Of a DNA stretch of 41,330 nucleotides, positions 1 through 8,041 are shown in pieces (the first letter of the stretch is position 1; every line of letters starts with the position of its first letter). A program made the translations under genes and the position numbers. The notes beneath the pieces are model-generated. The model was not told where the DNA came from. It saw only the letters and a list, made by a program, of their open reading frames with translations, and did no database searches. The DNA comes from CAYSRC01 sp964433495 (GTDB lineage: Bacteria; Bacillota; Clostridia; Oscillospirales; Ruminococcaceae): the NCBI GenBank assembly GCA_964433495.1, contig CAYSRC010000019.1, positions 1-41,330 of the forward strand. Direction: 5' to 3'.

Positions 1-1327
1 CGCCGATGATCTTGATGGAGTTCTTGTTGGCGCCGACGGTGCCGTCCGAGCCGAGGCCCCAAAACACGCAGCTCGTGGTGCCCTCGGGCGTGGTGTCGGG
101 GTTCTCTCCCTCTTCGAGCGAGAGATAGGTGACGTCGTCGTTGATGCCGAGGGTGAACAGCCTCTTGCCGTCCGCCTTTGCGGCGTTGCGGTAGGCGGCG
201 ATGATCTGCGCAGGGGTGGTGTCCTTGCTGCCGAGGCCGTAGCGGCCGGAGATGATCTTCACGCCGTCAAACTCGGTGCCGCGAAGCGCCCCGACGATGT
301 CGAGGTAGAGCGGCTCGCCGAGCGCGCCGGGCTCCTTGGTGCGGTCGAGCACCGCGACGTTTTTGACCGTCTTGGGCAGCACGGCAAGCAGGTGCTTGAC
401 CGAGAACGGACGGTAGAGGTGAACCTTGACAAGGCCGACCTTCTCGCCTGCGGCGGTGAGATAGTCGACCGTCTCCTCGATGGTCTCGCACACCGAGCCC
501 ATGGCGACGAGGACGGTCTCGGCATCGGGCGCGCCGTAGTAGTTGAACAGCTTGTAGTCGGTGCCGATGCGCCTGTTTATCTCGTTCATGTATCCCTCGA
601 CGACCTCGGGCAGGTCATTGTAGAACCTGTTGGACGCCTCGCGGGCCTGGAAGAAGATGTCGGGGTTCTGCGCCGAGCCGCGCATCACGGGGTGCTCGGG
701 GTTGAGCGCCGCCTTGCGGAACTGCTCGACCGCCTCGAGGTCGCACATGTCCTTAAGGTCGTCGTAGTCCCACACCTCGACCTTCTGAATCTCGTGCGAG
801 GTGCGGAAGCCGTCGAAGAAGTTGAGGAACGGCACGCGGCCCTTGATGGCGGAGAGGTGGGCGACGGGGGTGAGGTCCATGACCTCCTGCACGCTGTTCT
901 CGGCGAGCATCGCAAAGCCCGTCTGACGGCATGCCATGACGTCCGAGTGGTCGCCGAAGATCGACAGCGCGTGGCTCGCTATCGCGCGGGCGGACACGTC
1001 GATGACGCAGGGCAGCAGCTCGCCCGCTATCTTGTACATGTTGGGGATCATCAAAAGCAGGCCCTGAGACGCGGTGAACGTCGTGGTCAGCGCGCCCGCG
1101 GCAAGCGAGCCGTGCACCGCGCCCGCAGCGCCCGCCTCCGACTGCATCTCGACGACCTTGACCTCGTGGCCGAAGATGTTCTTTTGACCCTTCGCCGACC
1201 TTTCGTCGACGACCTCGGCCATAACCGACGACGGGGTTATGGGGTAGATTGCGGCGACGTCGGTGTACGCGTAGGACACGTGGGCGGCGGCGTTGTTGCC
1301 GTCCATCGTAAGCATTTTGCGTGCCAT
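1..1327 (-). CDS. nifJ: Pyruvate:ferredoxin (flavodoxin) oxidoreductase, N-terminal part
   Basis: PFOR oxidises pyruvate with CoA to acetyl-CoA, CO2 and reduced ferredoxin, the central pyruvate step of clostridial fermentation in the cytoplasm. About 442 codons are visible; the 3' end lies outside the window. The N-terminal domain carries AAIYPITPSSVMAEVVDE (pyruvate/thiamine-diphosphate region) and the SEAGAAGAVHG stretch. Domain II follows, and the last visible residues, GLGSDGTVGANKNSIKIIG, open the gamma-type domain. Family members are about 1170-1200 residues, so roughly 60 percent is missing. The ATG at 1327 is preceded by AGGAGG eight to nine bases upstream. A good promoter (1379-1407) lies just upstream, divergent from the CBS-domain gene. 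The family assignment is firm; whether the physiological partner is ferredoxin or flavodoxin cannot be told. Confidence 0.95.
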   Translation of the reverse strand, partial: MARKMLTMDGNNAAAHVSYAYTDVAAIYPITPSSVMAEVVDERSAKGQKNIFGHEVKVVEMQSEAGAAGAVHGSLAAGALTTTFTASQGLLLMIPNMYKIAGELLPCVIDVSARAIASHALSIFGDHSDVMACRQTGFAMLAENSVQEVMDLTPVAHLSAIKGRVPFLNFFDGFRTSHEIQKVEVWDYDDLKDMCDLEAVEQFRKAALNPEHPVMRGSAQNPDIFFQAREASNRFYNDLPEVVEGYMNEINRRIGTDYKLFNYYGAPDAETVLVAMGSVCETIEETVDYLTAAGEKVGLVKVHLYRPFSVKHLLAVLPKTVKNVAVLDRTKEPGALGEPLYLDIVGALRGTEFDGVKIISGRYGLGSKDTTPAQIIAAYRNAAKADGKRLFTLGINDDVTYLSLEEGENPDTTPEGTTSCVFWGLGSDGTVGANKNSIKIIG

Positions 1328-1378
1328 TTTTTTAAAGCCTCCTGAAAGTCATTTAAAAAGTGTTGTACACGATATAAA

Positions 1379-1407
1379 ATTTTAGCATTTAATTTCAGAG
1401 ATGTAAA
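1379..1407 (-). promoter_or_regulatory. Sigma-A-type promoter of the PFOR gene
   Basis: On the minus strand TTTACA (1402-1407) and TAAAAT (1379-1384) are separated by 17 bases and lie about 50 bases upstream of the PFOR start. Confidence 0.6.
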
Positions 1408-1459
1408 GGGCATCGGGTATCGGCAAAACGACGAAATCGCACAGATTTCGCTTTCGGCG

Positions 1460-1489
1460 TAGACAAAGATCGGCGTTTGGTGGTATATT
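1460..1489 (+). promoter_or_regulatory. Probable promoter of the CBS-domain gene
   Basis: TAGACA (1460-1465) and TATATT (1484-1489) are 18 bases apart, ending 63 bases before the start codon at 1553. The same AT-rich patch contains TATAAT on the opposite strand, so the divergent promoters may be close together. Confidence 0.45.
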
Positions 1490-1552
1490 ATATAGTGCTG
1501 GTATGTCGCAAATGAAAAATCCAACCATACCGCGAAAGGGGTTTTTACCGAA

Positions 1553-2806
1553 ATGGACCCGGACAGTCGATCTGTCATCCTGTTTGTACTCTCCCTGGCG
1601 CTTATGCCGCCGGTTCTGATAAAGGCGGGCGCCCGCCTCGAGGAGGCCGATTCGGACGAAAAGAGAAGCAGCGGCGTCGGCCTGTCGCCGCGCACCCTCT
1701 CGGCGTTTATCCTCGCGGGATTCCTGCTCGTCGCCGCGGGCAGCGCGGTGCTGAGCCTTTTGCTCTCGGCCGCGGCGGCGCTGCGGCTTACGGGGGCCGC
1801 GGGCACGGCGTTCACGGCGGCGCTGTTTATCGTCTGCCTGTTCCTTTTCGCGCAGCTCATGGTCTTTTCGCTCACCTGGGGGCGCGCCCACAGCGAGCGG
1901 TATGACACAAAGCTTCGGTTTTTTGACGCGCTGATAAGCGTCTTTCTGCCCGTGTCCCGCGCGTGCTCCTTTTTCGCAAAAAAGGTTCTGCGCGCCCACG
2001 GCGTCACCGAGGAGATCGGCAACGTCACCGAGCAGGACGTCCTCGAGATCGTCGACTCGGCCGAGCAGCGCGAGGTCATCGACGAGGACCAGCGCGAGAT
2101 GATCAACAACATCTTCGAGCTCGACGACGTCACGGCGGGGGATATCATGACCCACCGCACCGAGATCGACGCCGTCTCGGTCGAGTCGAGCGCGTCCGAG
2201 CTTGTGGACGCCGCAATCGAGTTCGGCACCTCGCGCATCCCCGTCTACGACGGCACCCTCGACAACATCGTCGGCATCGCCTACGCCAAGGATCTTTTAA
2301 AGCTTCCCCCGGGCGGCAGCGACATGAGCATCCGCGAGCTGCTGCGCCCCGCGGTCTTTTTCCCCGAGAGCATGAAGGCGCGCAGGATGCTCATTGAGTT
2401 CAGACAGAGCAGGACGCAGTTTGCGGTCGTCGTCGACGAGTACGGCGGCACGGCGGGCATCGTCACGATGGAGGACATTCTCGAGAGCATCGTCGGCGAT
2501 ATCGAGGATGAATACGACAAGGACGAACACCTCATCGTCAAAAACGAGGACGGCTCGCTCACCTGCAACGGCTACGCCGAGGTCGAGAAGGTCTTCGAGC
2601 TCATGGGCATCGAAGAGCTGCCCGACGACATCGACAGCGACACGGTGGGCGGCCTCGTCACCGGGCTGCTCATGCGTCTGCCGAAGCCGGGCGAAAGGCC
2701 GTCGGTTGTGCGCGACGGGCTCAGGTTCACCGTTCTCGATTCCGACAGCCGCAGGATAACCGGCGTCTCGGTCAAAAGGGTCGAGCCGGACACCGCGGAC
2801 GATTGA
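1553..2806 (+). CDS. HlyC/CorC-family membrane protein with CBS pair (CNNM-like)
   Basis: This 417-residue protein has the layout of the CNNM/hemolysin-C family, membrane proteins linked to Mg2+ or Co2+ export. Hydrophobic segments lie at about residues 8-22, 42-65 and 78-105. A linker ends in QREMINNIFELDDVTAGDIM, the usual entry to the paired CBS domains (from about residue 197 to 320). The second CBS domain contains FAVVVDEYGGTAGIVTMEDI, a family signature. The C-terminal 80 residues match the CorC_HlyC domain (DSDTVGGLVTGLL). The membrane part is somewhat short compared with the usual DUF21 domain. The ATG at 1553 has a weak AAAGGGG site about 11 bases upstream. It appears monocistronic; the next gene is 220 bases away. 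Older 'hemolysin' names for this family should not be taken literally. Confidence 0.88.
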   Translation: MDPDSRSVILFVLSLALMPPVLIKAGARLEEADSDEKRSSGVGLSPRTLSAFILAGFLLVAAGSAVLSLLLSAAAALRLTGAAGTAFTAALFIVCLFLFAQLMVFSLTWGRAHSERYDTKLRFFDALISVFLPVSRACSFFAKKVLRAHGVTEEIGNVTEQDVLEIVDSAEQREVIDEDQREMINNIFELDDVTAGDIMTHRTEIDAVSVESSASELVDAAIEFGTSRIPVYDGTLDNIVGIAYAKDLLKLPPGGSDMSIRELLRPAVFFPESMKARRMLIEFRQSRTQFAVVVDEYGGTAGIVTMEDILESIVGDIEDEYDKDEHLIVKNEDGSLTCNGYAEVEKVFELMGIEELPDDIDSDTVGGLVTGLLMRLPKPGERPSVVRDGLRFTVLDSDSRRITGVSVKRVEPDTADD

Positions 2807-3026
2807 CGGCGTTCCCTGCACCCGGTACCGCGAGAAGCCGTTCACCCCGCGGGTGTCGGCTCAAAAGCCGCTCAAAAGCGGGTCGGCGGTCCCGCCGAAA
2901 GCCGCGCGGCATGCGCCGGGGCGGTCACGGCGAAGCTTTATTTTTAAAGTTGAGTTATCGGGCGCTTCGGCGCTCATGACATAGAACCAAATCGATTTTT
3001 CAGTATGAGAAAGGAAGCGATACATA

Positions 3027-4667
3027 ATGCCGTTTTGCAAGTTTTGCGGCGCAAAGCTGAACGATGGGGACACCTTTTGCTCGTCCTGCGGGAACAAGAA
3101 CGAGATAACCTCCCCCTCGGGTTTTCCGACCCCGGAGCCTGTGAGCTCCTCCTCCGACTACTCCCCCTCCCCCGCCTTCACCTCTGCCCCCTCTGAGACG
3201 CAGGCGTCGGCGGCGCAGCAGCCCGCGCCCGAGCAACCCTCTTACGGGTCACCGTCCGCGTCGGCGCAGCCCTCTTACGGCGCGCAGCCTACATCGGGTC
3301 AACCCCCCTACGGCGGCGCGCAGCCCGCACCGACACAGACCCCTTACGGCGGTCAGCCCGCGTCGGGTCAGTCCCCCTACGGCGGCGCACAGCCCGCCGC
3401 GGGACAGGGCTACAGGGTGTACGGTCAAAACGCGGCCGGCTTTAACGGAGCGCCCGCGGGCAACACCTACGCCGGGCAGCCCTCCTACGGCGCACAGCCC
3501 GCGTCGGGACAGACCCCCTACGGCGGGCCCGCTTACGGCGGCGGTGCGCAGGGCGGCAAAAAGAAGAGCAATGCCCTGCTGTTCGTCATCATCGGGGTGC
3601 TCGCTGTCGCGCTCATCGTCGTCGCGGTCATCCTGATCACCGGCAACAAGGACGACGGCAGCGTGTCCGACAATCCGGGCATCGGCGGAAGTGTCGGCGG
3701 CAACACCGCCCCGGCCGTTCCCGATGTCGGCGAGCTGCCCCCCATGTCCGACGCAGCCGACGAGGCGCAGGCGGCCCTTCAGGCGTTCTTTGACGACGCG
3801 GCCGACAAGGACGCCGAGGCCATGCTCGCCCATTTTTGGGAGCTCAGCGAGTCCTCAAGCAGCGACATCGCCGACTTTGCCCAGCAGGACATGGAGGACT
3901 ACGGCTACAGCAACGAGGCCGAGCAGTGCGGCGACTGGGTGGACAATCTGCTCGCCTACTACTGCGAATACTTCACCTACAACAACATTTGGGTGTATGA
4001 CGGCATCGACAGGGCCGAAGTCACCTACTTCTCGATAGACGACACCGACCCCGCGGACGATGTCTTTGTCCCCGCCTATGCCGTTGTCGACATCACCCCT
4101 GCGGGCGAGAGCTCCCCGACGACGGTCGAGCTCCCGTTCTCGATGGCAAAATACGACGGCGAGTGGTTTGTTGTCTTCAAGGATCCGCAGCGCGCCGCCA
4201 ACATGAAGGCGCAAAACTGCATCACCGGCTATCTCGCCACCGCCGTGCGCGGCAAGCTGTACAACCACCTCACCTATGCCTACACCTACGGCACGGGCGA
4301 CGACTACGATGCCAAGATCAAAAACGAGGTGTCCCATCTGTACGGTACCTTCGGCATCAACGGCGAGAGCGAGGAGATCACCGTGACCTCGGCGCTGCTC
4401 GAGCAGACGATAAAGGATTTTGCGACATCCGACGTGTCGGGCCTCTCGATTGCGACCGACAACCTCTACAGCATGGACGTCATCATCGAGGACGTCAGCT
4501 TTAACGAGGACCTGTCGACCTATCCCGGGGACGCCGCCGTCGAGTTCACCTGCTATCTCACCATCACCGTCACGACCGACTACGAGAGCGAGTCGTACAA
4601 GGTCGACCTCGAGGTCCCCATGTGCAGGGACACCGACGGCTACTACTACGTGAGAACGACCTATTGA
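3027..4667 (+). CDS. Zinc-ribbon, repeat-rich single-pass membrane protein of unknown function
   Basis: The 546-residue product begins with a zinc ribbon (Cys4, Cys7, Cys18, Cys21 in MPFCKFCGAKL...FCSSCG). Residues about 65-175 are low-complexity and built on degenerate repeats of the type QPSYGAQPxSGQxPYGG. A Lys-rich stop (KKKSN, 178-182) leads into one membrane helix at about 183-206. The remaining 340 residues are acidic, rich in Asp, Tyr and Thr, and have no signal peptide, so by the positive-inside rule they should face outward with the ribbon and repeat in the cytoplasm. The outer part resembles the alternating strands of DUF4878/NTF2-like lipoproteins, but I do not recognise a family. 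The ATG at 3027 follows AAAGGAAG. A strong terminator at 4717-4760 ends the unit. Function is unknown; sensing or envelope stress roles would be guesses. Confidence 0.8.
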   Translation: MPFCKFCGAKLNDGDTFCSSCGNKNEITSPSGFPTPEPVSSSSDYSPSPAFTSAPSETQASAAQQPAPEQPSYGSPSASAQPSYGAQPTSGQPPYGGAQPAPTQTPYGGQPASGQSPYGGAQPAAGQGYRVYGQNAAGFNGAPAGNTYAGQPSYGAQPASGQTPYGGPAYGGGAQGGKKKSNALLFVIIGVLAVALIVVAVILITGNKDDGSVSDNPGIGGSVGGNTAPAVPDVGELPPMSDAADEAQAALQAFFDDAADKDAEAMLAHFWELSESSSSDIADFAQQDMEDYGYSNEAEQCGDWVDNLLAYYCEYFTYNNIWVYDGIDRAEVTYFSIDDTDPADDVFVPAYAVVDITPAGESSPTTVELPFSMAKYDGEWFVVFKDPQRAANMKAQNCITGYLATAVRGKLYNHLTYAYTYGTGDDYDAKIKNEVSHLYGTFGINGESEEITVTSALLEQTIKDFATSDVSGLSIATDNLYSMDVIIEDVSFNEDLSTYPGDAAVEFTCYLTITVTTDYESESYKVDLEVPMCRDTDGYYYVRTTY

Positions 4668-4716
4668 CGTTGAACCCCTGTCTCCCCCGCTTCTGCGGGA
4701 CGCAGGGCTGAAACAG

Positions 4717-4760
4717 GGGCCTCCCGCGCCAAAGAGCGCGCGGGAGGCCCTTTCTATTTT
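4717..4760 (+). terminator. Intrinsic terminator of the zinc-ribbon gene
   Basis: A perfect 13-bp stem (4717-4729 with 4738-4750), an 8-base loop and the T-rich tail TTTCTATTTT follow the stop codon at 4667. Confidence 0.9.
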
Positions 4761-4954
4761 ATGCCTGACAGGACATTGTTTGAGAGGTCGGCCTTTCCGC
4801 TCGATCGTCTCTTTCCCGTCGACCGTTCCTTTTTCTTTAGACGTTCCTTTCCCGCCGCACGTTTTTCCCGCCCCGCTGACGGCCTGCGACAAGGGCAAAG
4901 CTGCCGTGCACGTCACGACAGGGGCGCTGCGGCCCGCTGTCCCTGCCGAGCGGC

Positions 4955-4983
4955 TTGAACTCCCGCGCGAACTGTGCTATATT
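4955..4983 (+). promoter_or_regulatory. Promoter of the GH3 beta-glucosidase gene
   Basis: TTGAAC (4955-4960) and TATATT (4978-4983) are 17 bases apart. The predicted leader to the start at 5155 is about 165 bases, unusually long, and contains a small ORF and a terminator-like hairpin. Confidence 0.65.
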
Positions 4984-5071
4984 TTAGTTGTCAATCTCGC
5001 CGCACCGGCCCGATTCGGACGGGCGTTCCGCGCCGTCCCGCCCTCTCGTCTTCGGCGGACGCTTTGTTTAG

Positions 5072-5158
5072 ATGAAGAATGCCGCCGTGTCCTGCAGCAG
5101 CTCGGATACGGCGGCCTGTTTTTACCGAAAAATAACAAAAAAGAGGACAGACACATGA
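5072..5158 (+). CDS. Possible 28-residue leader ORF upstream of the GH3 gene
   Basis: An ATG at 5072 opens a 28-codon frame whose TGA (5156-5158) overlaps the ATG of the GH3 gene in an ATGA arrangement. The frame runs through the hairpin at 5081-5123, so a translating ribosome would disrupt it. The upstream ribosome site (GGCGGA) is weak and the peptide resembles nothing I know. It may be chance; its position is the only argument for it. Confidence 0.25.
   Translation: MKNAAVSCSSSDTAACFYRKITKKRTDT
5081..5123 (+). terminator. Terminator-like hairpin in the 5' leader of the GH3 gene (possible attenuator)
   Basis: GCCGCCGT (5081-5088) pairs perfectly with ACGGCGGC (5108-5115) and is followed by CTGTTTTT. 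It sits between the promoter at 4955-4983 and the gene start at 5155, so it would cut the transcript short unless relieved. Confidence 0.45.
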
Positions 5159-7671
5159 AACAGACGGTTCGCTTTTCCCACGGCGGAAGCACCGACCTAT
5201 CCCCCAAGCCCTACGAGCTCGAACATCGCGCGCTGTCGCGCACAGCCGCCGCCGAGGGCATGGTGCTGCTCAAAAACGACGCCCTTCTTCCCCTGCGGGG
5301 GATAAAGCGCGTCGCCGTCCTGGGCCGCGGCGCAGGCAGGACCCTTATAAGCGGCGTGGGCTCGGGCGACGTCAACGCCCGCGAAAGCGTCTCGGTCGAG
5401 CGCGGTCTCAGGGATGCGGGCTTCACCGTGGTGAACAAAAAATGGCTGGACGATTATGACGCGTCCTATGAGGCCGCGCGAAACAGCTGGCGCGAGGCTG
5501 TTCTCGCCGAGGTCGACCGCGACAACCTCGCTACCCTCTTCGGCGCGATGGCCCGCCACCCGTTCGAGAGCCCCGACGGCCGCGTCCCCGGCGACACCGA
5601 CCTCGAGGGGGCCGAGGCGTGCGTCTATGTCGCTTCTCGCGCGGCGGGCGAGGGCGCAGACCGGGACGGCTGCGGGCTGAGCGAGCGGGAGAAAAGCGAC
5701 CTTGCGTTTCTGAATGCGCGCGGGCTGCCGACGGTGCTCGTTCTCAACATCGGCGGCGCGGTCGACCTCGGCGGCGCGGACGAGCTCCCCTGCGTGCGGG
5801 CGATCCTGTACATCGCCCAGCCGGGGCAGGAGGCGGGACACGCGGTCGCCGACATCCTGACGGGGCGCGTCAATCCCTCGGGCAAGCTTGCCGACACCTG
5901 GGCCCGCTCGCTGTCCGACTGCCCCGCCGCGGCGCAGTTCGGCGCGCTCTCGCCCGACCCAAAAAAGCAGCTCTACCGCGAGGGGATCTACGTCGGCTAC
6001 CGCTATTTTGACACCTTCGGCGTCGAGCCCCGCTACCCCTTCGGCTTTGGGCTCTCGTACACCGACTTTTCCATAACGTTTTTGAGCGCGCGGGCCGACG
6101 GCCGCGGCGTCACCGTGACGGCCCGGGTCGCCAACACGGGCGACGTACCCGGCAAGGAGGTCGTCCAGCTCTACGCCTCGTGCCCGCAGGGCGTGCTGCA
6201 AAAGGAGTTCCGCAGGCTCGTCGGCTTCGCCAAAACGGAGCTTTTGGAGCCGGGCGGGTCGTGCACCGTCACCATCTTCGCCCCCTCAAAGGCGTTTGCC
6301 TCGTTTGACGAGGGCGGACACCGCTGGGTCGCGGAAAAGGGGCTGTACGGTCTTTGGCTCGGCAACAGCTCGGACAGCCCGTCGCTGTGCGCCGTGCTGC
6401 GGGCCGAGCGCGACTGTGTGCTCGAGCGCGTCACGCCCGTTTGCCCGCTGCGCGAGCCGCTCGACGAGCTCGAGCGGCCGCTTGAGACGCTCAGGCGGGA
6501 GGCGCAGTGGCACGCGCTCGCCGCCGAAAGGAGGCTTGCCGTCATCCCCTTTTCGCCCGAGCCCGAAATCGTTCCCGACAACTGCTGCGACGACGTCGCG
6601 GCCGAGGCGGAGCGTCTCGCCCGCGAGATCCCGCTCGACAGGCTCATCCCCCTGCTTCACGGCGAGATGTCAAGGGCACAGGAGATGCCGGGGGCCCCGC
6701 TGCGCGTGCCGGGCGCGGCGGCCGAGACCGCGTGCATCCTTGAGGACGACTACGGCATACCCGCCGTGATACTGGCCGACGGCCCCGCCGGGATACGCAT
6801 ACGCAAGACATACGAGGTCGACCGCGCGACCGACGCCGCCTACAACGACGGGCTGCTCGGCAGCATGGAGGGCGGCTTTTTCGGCGAACACACCCCGCAC
6901 GACAACGCCGACGTCTACGGGCAGTTCTGCACCTCCTTCCCCGTCGGCACGCTTTTGGCCCAAACCTTTGACCTGCCGCTGCTTGAGCAGATCGGCGCCG
7001 CTGTCGCGGACGAGATGGAGCGGTTCCACATCTCGTGGTGGCTCGCGCCCGGGCTCAACATCCACCGCGACCCCCGCTGCGGGCGCAATTTTGAGTACTA
7101 CTCCGAGGACCCCCTCGTCAGCGGCCTTGCGGCGGCGGCAATCACCCGCGGCGTGCAGAGCATGCCGGGCACCGGCACGACGATCAAGCACTTTGCGTGC
7201 AACAACACAGAGCACGAGCGCATGAGCAGCGACAGTGTCGTGGGCGAGCGGGCGCTGCGCGAGATCTATCTGCGCGGCTTCGAGATCGCCGTCAAGACGG
7301 CGCAGCCCATGTGCCTGATGACCTCCTACAACGCGCTCAACGGGGTCAAAACCGCAAACAGCCGGGACCTCTGCACGACGGTGCTGCGCGGCGAGTGGGG
7401 CTTTAAGGGCGTCGTCATGACAGACTGGACCACCACCGGCCCCATAGGGGGCAGCGTCCCGTGGAGGTGCGTCGCAGCGGGCAACGACCTGATGATGCCG
7501 GGTCTTGCGGGCGACGCGCAAAGCGTGCGCGAGGCGCTCGCCGGCGGCCTGCTCGGCGAGGACGAGGTGCGCGCGTGCGCTGCAAGGATCCTCAACGTCA
7601 TCCTGCGCACCAACGCGTTTGAGGACGCCGTGCCCTACGGCCAGCAGAGCGTAAACCAAACGGACAGGTAA
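5155..7671 (+). CDS. Beta-glucosidase, glycoside hydrolase family 3, domain-swapped type
   Basis: An 838-residue glycosidase, expected to release glucose or other beta-linked sugars from oligosaccharides. Domain order is permuted relative to most GH3 enzymes: the alpha/beta C-type domain comes first (EGMVLLKNDALLPL, then the GQEAGHAVADILTGRVNPSG segment), then an Fn3-like domain (ANTGDVPGKEVVQLY), and the catalytic (beta/alpha)8-type domain last (from about residue 520). The latter holds LAPGLNIHRDPRCGRNFEYY, KHFACNN and GFKGVVMTDW, whose Asp757 is the expected nucleophile. Glu166 in GEGADR is the likely acid/base. This permuted order is known from Ruminococcus albus and Butyrivibrio enzymes. 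No signal peptide is visible, so it is probably cytoplasmic. The frame is open back to 4780, but the ATG at 5155 follows AGAGGA and begins at the family's usual N-terminus. No transporter lies beside it. Confidence 0.92.
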   Translation: MKQTVRFSHGGSTDLSPKPYELEHRALSRTAAAEGMVLLKNDALLPLRGIKRVAVLGRGAGRTLISGVGSGDVNARESVSVERGLRDAGFTVVNKKWLDDYDASYEAARNSWREAVLAEVDRDNLATLFGAMARHPFESPDGRVPGDTDLEGAEACVYVASRAAGEGADRDGCGLSEREKSDLAFLNARGLPTVLVLNIGGAVDLGGADELPCVRAILYIAQPGQEAGHAVADILTGRVNPSGKLADTWARSLSDCPAAAQFGALSPDPKKQLYREGIYVGYRYFDTFGVEPRYPFGFGLSYTDFSITFLSARADGRGVTVTARVANTGDVPGKEVVQLYASCPQGVLQKEFRRLVGFAKTELLEPGGSCTVTIFAPSKAFASFDEGGHRWVAEKGLYGLWLGNSSDSPSLCAVLRAERDCVLERVTPVCPLREPLDELERPLETLRREAQWHALAAERRLAVIPFSPEPEIVPDNCCDDVAAEAERLAREIPLDRLIPLLHGEMSRAQEMPGAPLRVPGAAAETACILEDDYGIPAVILADGPAGIRIRKTYEVDRATDAAYNDGLLGSMEGGFFGEHTPHDNADVYGQFCTSFPVGTLLAQTFDLPLLEQIGAAVADEMERFHISWWLAPGLNIHRDPRCGRNFEYYSEDPLVSGLAAAAITRGVQSMPGTGTTIKHFACNNTEHERMSSDSVVGERALREIYLRGFEIAVKTAQPMCLMTSYNALNGVKTANSRDLCTTVLRGEWGFKGVVMTDWTTTGPIGGSVPWRCVAAGNDLMMPGLAGDAQSVREALAGGLLGEDEVRACAARILNVILRTNAFEDAVPYGQQSVNQTDR

Positions 7672-7692
7672 AGAGGGCGAGCGGCACGGCAG

Positions 7693-7740
7693 CGCCCGCC
7701 GCAGTCGAGTTTCACCTTCGACCGCGGCGGGCGTTTTTTC
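7693..7740 (+). terminator. Intrinsic terminator of the GH3 gene
   Basis: CGCCCGCCGC (7693-7702) pairs with GCGGCGGGCG (7724-7733). A second short stem (7704-7708 with 7718-7722) lies inside, and TTTTTT follows. Confidence 0.85.
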
Positions 7741-7987
7741 GGGCGACACCGCGAACCTCGGCGATCCTTCGGTGCGGCTTCCCCCGGTCAATGCCGCGTC
7801 GATCTCGTTTGAATATGACCTGCTTTTTCGCTCGAGCCAATGCCCCCTTGCCACGAAAAGATGTGTGCCGTAATCCGAACGGCGCGCGGGCAGCGCTCGT
7901 ATACTCACCACCGCACCGATTGCCTATGATAAGAGAATCACAGGGGCGATGTTCCCGCAAAGCCGGTAAAAGCCGTTGCAGACAGGC
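7741..7987. other. Intergenic stretch without a recognised gene
   Basis: Together with the two flanking terminators this makes a 370-base gap between the convergent GH3 and gap genes. Short open frames occur on both strands, but none has a ribosome site or a recognisable product. No promoter or repeat copy was seen. Confidence 0.5.
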
Positions 7988-8020
7988 AAAAAGGGCCCTC
8001 CCTCGCGGGAGAGCCCTTTT
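7988..8020 (-). terminator. Intrinsic terminator of the gap gene
   Basis: On the minus strand a 10-bp stem with one mismatch (8007-8016 with 7993-8002) and a four-base loop is followed by TTTTT (7992-7988). A TTTT tract on the other side could also let it act on plus-strand transcripts. Confidence 0.8.
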
Positions 8021-8041
8021 GGGTTTTCAGTCGCTGACAGC

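Noticed and set aside
392..1345. Long antisense ORF over the PFOR gene, and similar long minus- or plus-strand ORFs over addAB, purAB, GH3 and others
   Set aside because: GC-rich third positions keep opposite frames open; these frames have no family motifs or ribosome sites, while the real genes on the other strand do.
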